A stretch of DNA of 64,000 nt, taken from contig CANXME010001453.1 of the NCBI GenBank assembly GCA_948144175.1, positions 3,348,001 to 3,412,000 on the forward strand, in the 5' to 3' direction. The DNA is from Closterium sp. NIES-65. Lineage: Eukaryota > Streptophyta > Zygnematophyceae > Desmidiales > Closteriaceae. A program made the translations under genes and the position numbers. Below, piece after piece: positions 57,801 through 64,000 of this stretch. Numbering within the stretch: the stretch's first letter is position 1; each line of letters begins with the position of its first letter. The notes under the pieces were generated by a model, which saw nothing but the letters and a program-made list of their open reading frames with translations, did no database searches and had not been told where the DNA came from.

Positions 57801-60782
57801 TCCCTCCCCCCACCCCCGCTCTTCCTTGTACCAGGTCCCCCCCAGGTAGACTCCCTCCCCCCTCAGGGTCCTGCCCCTTCAGGTGTGTCCCAGGTAGACG
57901 CAGTCGAGCCTGTCGAGGTCAGTGGTGACTCTGGTGCTGCTGGGGGTGCTGAGCCTGGGGGTGCTGGACCTGGGGGTGCGGAGTCTGGGGGTGCTGAGCC
58001 TGGGGGTACTGCGTCTGGGGGTGCTGAGCCTGGGGGTACTGAGCCTGGGGGTGCTGAGCCTGGGGGTGCTGAGCTTGGGGGTGCTACGCCTGGGGGTGCT
58101 GAGCCTGGAGATGCTACGCCTGGGGGTGCTGAGCCTGGAGGTGCTACGCCTTGGGGTGCTGGGAGTGGAGGTGCTCCGCCTGGAGGTTCTCCGGGTGCTT
58201 CTTCTCGCCGGGAGCCACTCTCCCCACAGGAGCTGCGCGAGTGGTTTGCCCGGCGCTGGCGCCGTACTGCTGGTGCTGGAGGTTCTTCGGCTGCTGAGGG
58301 TGCTGCGGTCGCGGGTCCCGGAGGTGCTCGTACTGGGAGTACTGGAGCTGCTGGGCCTACGGGTTCGACTGGAGCTGGTGCTGCTGAGGGTGTTGGCGCT
58401 GAGACTACCGCTGGCGGTCCTACTGGGGGTGCTCCTGGTGCTGTTGGAGGTGCTGCTGGAGCGGGTGCTCCTGCTGAGGTTACTGGTGCTGTCCCTGCTG
58501 CTTCTGGCGTCGTCACGCGGCCTCGTCCGTACTTTGTTCCACTCCTGCAGCAGGTTCTTGGTCTTCCTCCTTCTACTGGTCCTCCTCCTCCCTTAGAGTG
58601 TCCACAGCCTGTCCCGTCACAGTCACAGCTACAGCCTGCCTCCCCTCTGCCTGCTCCTTCTCCCTACGCTGGTCCTACTGGAGGTCTTACTGAGCGTCGT
58701 GAGCCTGCGTCTCGTCCTGCGTCACCTGTTAGAGCTGCTCGCGCTAGTGGTCGCAGTTCGCGCCAGCGTCCTCCTCCTGTCCCTGGCATGCACCGGATGT
58801 CTCTGCGTTCGTCTACTGCTCCTCTGCGTGCCCCTCCGCCTTCCCCTCCTGAGTCCTCTCTTCCTGCACTTGCCGACCCTGAGTCGGACTCTCTTCGTGC
58901 TGCCAGTCCTACTGTCACGCGTCTCCTTGCTACTGTTGTCACTGACCCTTCTTTCGAGTCTAGTGCTGCGTCTGCTCTCGTTACTGAGCTCGTCGACTTT
59001 GCTGCTCGCTGTCGCTTAGACTACGCTGCTAGTCTTGTCGCTCAGTCTGAGTCTGTCTGTCCTCCGTCCGTCGGGGGTGAGTGTGCCCTTGGCACGGACG
59101 TCCTTGAGGACAGGCAGGAGGAGTTCCAGTGTCTGGCAGCTGCTTCACCTCATCTCGTGTCCGTACTGCTTACCCTTGAGGGAGACCCGGATGCACTTGA
59201 CATCCCGACTCCGCGCTCTTACGCGGAGGCGATAGAGGGTCCCTACTCCTCTCAGTGGCAGGCAGCTATGGATGCAGAGATGGCTTCCTGGAAGTCCACA
59301 GGCACCTACGTTGACGCTGTCCCCCCTCCTGGGGCGAACATCGTCAGTGGCTTGTGGATCTTCAGGGTGAAGCGGCCGCCGGGTTCTCCGCCTGTCTTCA
59401 AGGCGCGTTACGTGGCTCGTGGCTTCAGTCAGCGGCAGGGAGTTGACTACTTTCAGACCTTCTCCCCCACCCCGAAGATGACCACTCTTCGGGTACTGCT
59501 GCACATTGCTGCTCACCGTGACTACGAGCTCCACTCTCTCGACTTCAGCACAGCTTTCTTGCAGGGCAGCCTGCACGAGGAGATCTGGCTGCGCCGCCCA
59601 CCTGGCTTCACTGGGTCTTTCCCTCCTGGTACCCAGTGGAGTCTCCGGCGTCCAGTCTACGGTCTCCGCCAGGCGCCACGTGAGTGGCACGACACACTGA
59701 GGACTACACTTGCGGCTCTTGGGTTTGCTCCTTCTACTGCCGACCCGTCGCTGTTTCTGCGCACCGACACCTCTCTGCCGCCGTTCTACATCCTCGTGTA
59801 CGTCGACGACTTGGTCTTTGCCACAGCTGACACTGCTGGACTCGCCTACGTGAAGTCCGAGCTGCAAAAGCGACACACGTGCACTGACCTGGGTGAACTG
59901 CGCAGCTACCTTGGCTTGCAGATCACCCGGGACAGAGCACGCCGCACCATTACCCTGACTCAGTCACACATGGTGCAGCAGGTCCTTCAGCGCTTCGGCT
60001 TCACGTACTCCTCGCCTCAGGCCACTCCTCTGCCTACTCGCCACTCACTCTCAGCTCTTCCTTCGGATGAGTCCGTAGAGTCGAGTGGCCCGTATCCAGA
60101 GCTTGTTGACTGCCTCATGTACCTGATGACCTGCACACGACCTGACCTTGCATACCCTCTTAGCATTCTTGCACGCTATGTTGCTCCTGGGAGACACCGA
60201 CCAGAGCACATGGCTGCAGCGAAGAGGGTGTTGCGCTACTTGTGCAGTACGTCGGGCATGGGGCTAGTGCTTGGAGGGTGGGGTCCAGTGGTCCTCACTG
60301 GGCACGCGGACGCTTCTTGGGCTGACGACCAGGCTACGCAGCGGTCGTCACAGGGTTACACCTTCAACCTTGGTTCCGGCTCTGTTTCGTGGCGGGCTAC
60401 CCGCTCGTCTTCTGTTCTCGGCTCCAGTTGTGAGGCTGAGATCTACGCCGGGGCTATGGCTGCCCAGGAGCTTCGCTGGCTCACCTACCTGCTGACCGAC
60501 CTTGGAGATCCGCATTGTTCTCCTCCAGTCTTGTACGTAGACAACAAGGCCATGCTGGCCTTGTGTCGAGAGCAGCAACTGGAGCACAGGACAAAGCACA
60601 TTGCTCTCCGTTACTTTCTTGCTCGTGAGCTACAGCAGCGTGGACAATTGCGGCTTGCGTACGTGGCCTCTGAGGCCAACACTGCTGATGTTTTCACCAA
60701 GGCACTTGCGCCTTGTGATCATCAGCGCTTCTGCACTCAGCTGGGTCTTGTGCCTGTCTTGCCTCACTTGCTCACTTCTTGA
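54861..60782 (+). CDS. gag-pol polyprotein of copia element I
   Basis: One frame of 1,973 codons beginning MATPSVLAFDAEGRAIDF. Parts in order: gag (residues about 1-260), a Gly-rich low-complexity stretch (about 265-350), protease with LDSGAS (about 517-522), GAG-pre-integrase HHRLGH (about 675), integrase core (about 745-900), a long Gly/Ala/Glu/Pro repeat linker (about 1015-1150), reverse transcriptase with YVDD (about 1490-1710) and RNase H (about 1800-1970). This is the Ty1/copia order. The frame looks uninterrupted. Expression as a single polyprotein is known for the family. Confidence 0.95.
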   Translation: MATPSVLAFDAEGRAIDFEVWVDDLQLFLQCDRADGLSLFDLTSGASPAPAADADATVRSQWATRDAAARLAVRRHLPTSERAHFSQYKSAQTLYDAVVARYSSPTTAALSRLMLPYLFPDLAAFSTVADLITHLRTSDTRYRAALPADFCAKNPPPMYITLYVLFTRLPDSLRVVRDHFLSVCPTTLTVDLLEKALLAAEKSIVAVGASRGDPRTPIFEGCSPFPLLPSDASAATADLLGLESVGAASAPSGRRRPGKGKGGKGAGGAGGGGGGGGGGGSGGGGGSGGTGGGVGGGGGGGGGGGGGGGSGGGGGGGGGGGGGGGGGGGGSSGGGVGGGGGGGAGRGPSQRSGSGSGARQQKQRGRETLSPQQLREWYTARQRGGGFGPCTYVLRTGARAGEQCGGPHPTQRCFGRLTDAWRHQFPEASEIPRWGELSRAGVAIFDLDFDAILSAMYAVSHSDEGDCYRCFPPDPGIEAAALGACDAAALGASVSASSGTGESALSGTTSASASLTFTLDSGASRSFFRDRTTLTPLSRPVAVSLADPSGGPVLSRFSTVLPCPAAPSGILSGLYLPSFSTNLVSGADLQDGGVHQFTPARQRVTHCTEASTGRHLATFTRQPGSSLYTLTTASPPVTESGRVASSGQVFAAASRSGPESALCSCRLLSHETLLWHHRLGHPSLLRLRGMASRLLVSGLPRSLPPLPQGPGPACVPCVEGRQRAAPHPSQFPPTEAPLQTLHMDVWGPARVRGQGRERYFLLVVDDYSRYTTVFPLRSKGDVTEVLIDWIRAARLQLRRSFGSDFPVLRLHSDRGGEFSSGLLRAYCRARGIRQTFTLSDSPQQNGIAERRIGMVMDVARTSMMHAAAPHFLWPFAVRYAAHQINLHPRVSRPETSLALLWTGKVGDASAFRVWGSRAFVRDLSADKLSPRAAPCVFLGFPPDAPGWQFYHPTSRRVLSSQDVTFDESVPYYRLFPYRTPSLPPPPLFLVPGPPQVDSLPPQGPAPSGVSQVDAVEPVEVSGDSGAAGGAEPGGAGPGGAESGGAEPGGTASGGAEPGGTEPGGAEPGGAELGGATPGGAEPGDATPGGAEPGGATPWGAGSGGAPPGGSPGASSRREPLSPQELREWFARRWRRTAGAGGSSAAEGAAVAGPGGARTGSTGAAGPTGSTGAGAAEGVGAETTAGGPTGGAPGAVGGAAGAGAPAEVTGAVPAASGVVTRPRPYFVPLLQQVLGLPPSTGPPPPLECPQPVPSQSQLQPASPLPAPSPYAGPTGGLTERREPASRPASPVRAARASGRSSRQRPPPVPGMHRMSLRSSTAPLRAPPPSPPESSLPALADPESDSLRAASPTVTRLLATVVTDPSFESSAASALVTELVDFAARCRLDYAASLVAQSESVCPPSVGGECALGTDVLEDRQEEFQCLAAASPHLVSVLLTLEGDPDALDIPTPRSYAEAIEGPYSSQWQAAMDAEMASWKSTGTYVDAVPPPGANIVSGLWIFRVKRPPGSPPVFKARYVARGFSQRQGVDYFQTFSPTPKMTTLRVLLHIAAHRDYELHSLDFSTAFLQGSLHEEIWLRRPPGFTGSFPPGTQWSLRRPVYGLRQAPREWHDTLRTTLAALGFAPSTADPSLFLRTDTSLPPFYILVYVDDLVFATADTAGLAYVKSELQKRHTCTDLGELRSYLGLQITRDRARRTITLTQSHMVQQVLQRFGFTYSSPQATPLPTRHSLSALPSDESVESSGPYPELVDCLMYLMTCTRPDLAYPLSILARYVAPGRHRPEHMAAAKRVLRYLCSTSGMGLVLGGWGPVVLTGHADASWADDQATQRSSQGYTFNLGSGSVSWRATRSSSVLGSSCEAEIYAGAMAAQELRWLTYLLTDLGDPHCSPPVLYVDNKAMLALCREQQLEHRTKHIALRYFLARELQQRGQLRLAYVASEANTADVFTKALAPCDHQRFCTQLGLVPVLPHLLTS

Positions 60783-61013
60783 CCTTGCTTGTACTGTCAC
60801 ATATATATACTCCTGCTCTTGCTTGCTTAGCCTCGTATATATCTATATATATATATATATTTATATATGTGCTCTTGCATGTGAACTGACCTTTTGGCCT
60901 TTGAACTTGTGCTCGGAATGTGTGGTGACTTCGTGATCCACCCTGAGCTTTGCTTTGCTTTGCTTGACTGGTCTTGTGACCCCTTGTTCTCCCCCACTTT
61001 GCCTATGGGGGTG

Positions 61014-61146
61014 TGTCAGAACATTATAGCTTATGCTATTGTGTAGGCTATAGTGGGGTATCCCATAAGGGGTACAACCCAACAAGGGTTTCATATTTGT
61101 ACTCGCTTCATTCATAGTTCACCCCATTCTCGTTCTTATCTTCTCA
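61014..61146 (+). repeat. 3' LTR of element I
   Basis: 133 bp, preceded by the purine tract TATGGGGGTG and followed by the target duplication AACAA. Confidence 0.97.
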
Positions 61147-61700
61147 AACAAGAAGAGTTGCTGCAGGGGCCTGTTCGGGGAAGACTATACCCAGCTCCTT
61201 GAATTCGGCATGAATGGTCTGAACCTTGGCAATGTAGTCGGCCATTCCCGAGCAATCCTCAAGGCGGACCTGGAACATGTTGGGGATGAGGATGGCAACT
61301 CCGACTGCAGTCTTGTTCATGAACCGATCCTGGAGATACTTCCAGATGGCGTTGGAGGTAGGGTAGTTATGGAACGTGTTGACAAGTTCTGGAGGGGTGG
61401 AGGCGATGAAGACGTTGATAATAGCAGCATCGGCCTTCTCCCACTTCCGGTACTTCTCAACGGCTTCCTCATATGCCCTTCTGTCTGCCTCACTAGCGGA
61501 TTCGGTCGGCTCACGAGGGAGAAGGGGCTGTTTTTCCTTGCCACAGTTGAGGAGGACATCCTTGAGGTCCAATCCTTGCACGTCACGGCTCAGCAGGTGC
61601 TTGTCAACCCCATAGCTCCATGCCTTGAAGTTCGAGCTAGAGCCATCGGCTTCAAGACGGAGTGGGGTGATGGGGTTGGCCATGGTGGACGCGGTGAAGG
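61147..61700 (-). pseudogene. gag 5' part of element H
   Basis: Minus strand. It contains a copia UBN2-type gag region (SNFKAWSYGVDKHLL, later VEKYRKWEKADAAIINVFI and IWKYLQDRF). It is cut off at 61147 by the insertion of element I and is otherwise well preserved. Confidence 0.88.
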
Positions 61701-62388
61701 CCATGCTAGAGATCCCTTGGTGTCTCGCGCGAAGCGCCGCTCTTAAGTCACCGATAGGAACTTCGAAATCCGACGGACCCCAAATAGTAAAAATCGTCAA
61801 TGTCGACCGCGTCGGGATGCCTCGTAGAAGGATTTTCTAGGCCGTTAAAACTAGGTAAAATCGGTCGACTTCCGTGGATCTAACCCTAATCCCACACAAC
61901 CCCCAACACACCACCCTCAGCTTCGCGGCTACGCTGCTGCACGGCTTCGCGGCTACTCTGCTGCTCGGCTGAGCTGCTGCACTGCTGCTCGGCTGCGCTG
62001 CTGCACCTGTTCAGCTGCGGGAGAAGGGGAATGGGGGTAGAAGTGCAGATGCGGGGCGGCGGGCGGCGGCCCGACGAGAAGCAGCGGGGCGACGGGCGGC
62101 GGCCCGACGGGAAGCTGCGGGGCGACGGGCGGCGGCCCAACGAGAAGAGGTGACGCGGTGAAGAAACTAAGAGATGACGAAAAAGGAACGATAAGTTAGA
62201 GCGACGTCGATGAGCGTACCATAGAGATTGAAGATGTCGTCGAAGTTGACGGGAAAGTGGTGCGGGGGAATTTCCGCCCACGAATGTCGCGAATCGACGG
62301 CGACGAGATTGAAGGAGGCTATGCCGAGGTTTGCGGGAAGAACATCCGCATAGATAGGAGGATCACGATCCGCATGTGCGGATGTAGA
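61701..62388 (-). other. Leader of element H between primer-binding site and gag
   Basis: About 690 bp of untranslated leader on the minus strand. It includes a GGGCGGCGGCCCGACG-type short array (about 62050-62140) and GCTGCTGCTCGGCTG repeats (about 61920-62010), a shorter version of the GC-rich leaders in the other elements. Confidence 0.7.
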
Positions 62389-62400
62389 GCTCTGATACCA

Positions 62401-62690
62401 TATCAAAACTTAGGCTTAGAAGCGATGCATTAGTAATGAGCTTGAAGCTCTTTAAGTACATCCAAGAAGGGTAAGGAATAGTTGGGGAAGGAAATCAGAG
62501 GCAATCCCTAGGGATTGGGGGTAATCCCAAGGCAATCTCCAATTGGTGGGTTGGAGATTGCTTGGAGATTACATTTGGGTTTGGTTGGGATGTAGGTGTA
62601 CACCCAACCAAACACAATGTGCAAACTACACTACTCTAGGATATAGTAAATACAAGGTACAAAGTGTGAGATTGAAGGCTAACACTAACA
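62401..62690 (-). repeat. 5' LTR of element H
   Basis: 290 bp, 284 identical to 49442-49731. It is followed on the plus strand by target duplication GGTAG. Confidence 0.96.
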
Positions 62691-63080
62691 GGTAGGTATG
62701 AGTGGGGCAGCGTAGACTCAAAGTAGGCGCGGAAGAGGTCGTCGAGCTGGCGAAAGATGTACGCAATGGTGTGAGCGGTGCGCCCGCAGACGGTGCCGCA
62801 TGGTGGACCAGACTGAATCTCTCACTGGCAGGGCCCGGGGGAGAGGCCACGCGACGCCCGGCAGTTAGATCCGCCATCTCGGCCATCGCTCCCCAGGCCA
62901 GCAGGTCCTCACTATCGTTGGGAGACCTACAGATGGAGCTGTTGCTGCGGAGTCATCGTCGCACCTGCGTTGGCACTGCCACCACTAGGGCCACCAAATG
63001 CAGAGCTAGTACCCTCAAATGCATGTGTACCCCCCAACACACTAGCACCTCCACCTCCTCCATGACCATGACCACCCTTG
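62691..63080 (-). mobile_element. Relic G, right arm (gag traces)
   Basis: Flank of H that should continue relic G. Minus-strand frames give gag-like fragments and a Gly/Ser/Ala-rich stretch near its right end. The match to copia gag is weak and the assignment rests mainly on the target duplication GGTAG bracketing H. Any 5' LTR of G would lie beyond element J. Confidence 0.45.
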
Positions 63081-63222
63081 TGTCAGAATATTATGTTTCT
63101 CTAGTCTGCAGTGGGGTACTCTATAGTGAGTACAGCCCTTTTAGGGTTTGCTATATGTATCCCAATGTTTGCTAGTGAATCCCCTCTCCTCGTCTCTCAT
63201 TCGCATTCCTCATTTCTTCACA
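63081..63222 (+). repeat. 5' LTR of element J
   Basis: It shares the LTR core (GTGGGGTA, then AGCCC-TTTTA-GGGTT) and the same primer-site junction as the other copia elements. Confidence 0.88.
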
Positions 63223-63289
63223 TGGTATAGAGCTGTCTCGATCCTTGGGCCCACCACTGAATTTTTTTTTTTTTTCCTACCCAAGGCGC

Positions 63290-63775
63290 GCGTCGCGCCT
63301 GCCCTTAACGGCCCTTAGCGGCCCCTCGTAAGGCCCTTCTCGGCCCCTCGTTAGGCCCCCCTTCGCGGCCCCTCGTTAGGCCCCTTCGCGGCCCCTCGTA
63401 AGGCCCCTTCGCGGCCCCTCGTTAGGCCCCTTCGCGGCCCCTCGTAAGGCCCCTTCGCGGCCCCTCGTTAGGCCCCCCTCGCGGCCCCTCGTCAGGCCCT
63501 TCGCGGCCCCTCGTACGGCCCTTCGCGGCCCCTCGTACGGCCCTTCGCGGCCCCTCGTACGGCCCTTCGCGGCCCCCCGTAAGACCCTGTCGCGGCCCCC
63601 CGTATCGGCCCCGTCGCCCGGCGTCGCCCCTGTCCCGGACCTGTCGCGGCCCTGCCCCGACCCTGTCGCGGCCCTGCCCTGACCCTGTCGCGGCCCTATC
63701 GCGGCCCTGCCCCTGCCATGCCCTGACCCTGCCCAGGCCCCGCCCTCCTCATGCCTGTCGTGGTGCACCAGGGGC
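63290..63775 (+). repeat. GC-rich minisatellite leader of element J
   Basis: About 19-24-bp units of CTTCGCGGCCCCTCGTAAGG type, turning into CCTGTCGCGGCCCTG units. C and G homopolymer runs follow at 63787-63800, about 63825-63840 and 63925-63941. Confidence 0.9.
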
Positions 63776-64000
63776 CTGTGCACCGCCCCCCCCCCCCCCT
63801 TTTCCCGTCGCCTTGCGTGGCGAGCGGGGGGGGGGGGGGGCGCGCGGAGGGGGGGCGCACGTCGCCCCTTCTTCCGCCTGCTCTGGCGCCCTGGGAGGCC
63901 GCGCGTCGGCCCCCGTACTCCTCCCCCCCCCCCCCCCCCCCTCTGGTCGCCTCAACAGGCGACGGGAGGGGCGACTTGGGGGGGGGCGTGCGTCGGAGCA

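Larger units (their letters stand above)
53769..61146 (+). mobile_element. Ty1/copia element I, looks whole
   Basis: A 7,378-bp copia element inserted in the gag region of H, with target duplication AACAA (53764-53768 and 61147-61151) and 133-bp LTRs differing at 5 positions (3.8%). The order is 5' LTR, primer-binding site TGGTATCGAGC (53902-53912), GC-rich leader, one long gag-pol frame, TA-rich tail, purine tract and 3' LTR. It is the only copia copy here that looks whole by frame. LTR divergence suggests it is not brand-new. Confidence 0.97.
49442..62690 (-). mobile_element. Ty1/copia element H, interrupted by element I, broken
   Basis: A copia element of a different lineage from B, D, F and I. 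It has 290-bp LTRs (49442-49731 and 62401-62690) and a perfect target duplication GGTAG (49437-49441 and 62691-62695). Without the 7.4-kb insert it is about 5.87 kb. On the minus strand the order is 5' LTR, perfect primer-binding site TGGTATCAGAGC (62400-62389), gag, protease, integrase, RT, RNase H, purine tract TATGGGGGGG and 3' LTR. The LTRs differ at 6 of 290 positions (2.1%). It is broken by the insertion and about two further breaks. It lies inside relic G. Confidence 0.96.
63081..64000 (+). mobile_element. Ty1/copia-type element J, 5' LTR and leader only
   Basis: A 142-bp LTR (63081-63222, TGTCAGAATA to TTCTTCACA) is followed by primer-binding site TGGTATAGAGC (63223-63233). A GC-rich leader array (CGGCCCCTCGTAAGGCCC and CCTGTCGCGGCC units) then runs off the window. 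No coding part is visible and there is no partner LTR, so it cannot be dated or called whole. Confidence 0.88.

Overview
The window reads as nuclear DNA of a photosynthetic eukaryote, most likely a streptophyte green alga with a large, repeat-rich genome. A Closterium-like zygnematophyte is my guess from style, not a proven identity. The grounds are a 14-exon plant-type gene for the D subunit of magnesium chelatase (CHLD) with an apparent plastid transit peptide, GT-AG introns, a MYB-like gene, and Ty1/copia retroelements primed by the initiator-Met tRNA, as in land plants. I saw no rRNA or tRNA gene, no CRISPR array and no bacterial operon.

Layout. 1-3131: right part of a broken copia element (A). 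3440-3593: a 148-bp MITE with TTA target duplications. 4739-6291 (minus): a three-exon gene for a MYB/SANT-like protein. 6292-9406: no recognisable gene. 9407-16301: copia element B, inserted just upstream of a spliced pogo/Tigger-type transposase gene (16510-18373). 19626-27645 (minus): the complete CHLD gene, 772 codons in 14 exons, whose introns hold several decaying tandem copies of its own exon ends. 27646-29040: upstream DNA without a recognised gene. From about 29040 to the right edge almost everything is LTR-retroelement. C (29244-34198), D (34297-39219), a 1.39-kb TRIM-like element E (40029-41418) and F (41760-46132) lie one after another. An old copia relic G (46138-49441 plus 62691-63080) is split by H (49442-62690), which is itself split by I (53769-61146). 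J begins at 63081 and runs off the window.

Six elements (B, D, E, F, H, I) have matching 5-bp target-site duplications that I could read, so their borders are base-exact. LTR pairs differ by about 1% (F) to 4% (C, I), so most insertions are fairly recent. Only I keeps one uninterrupted gag-pol frame; the others look broken or are non-autonomous.

The host genes are unrelated in function: CHLD acts in chlorophyll synthesis in the plastid, and the MYB-like protein would act in the nucleus. The most interesting host signal is in CHLD. Three separate exon ends, each with its splice site, have been duplicated in tandem in units of about 138-147 bp. One of these duplications offers an alternative 5' splice site that would add 46 in-frame codons.
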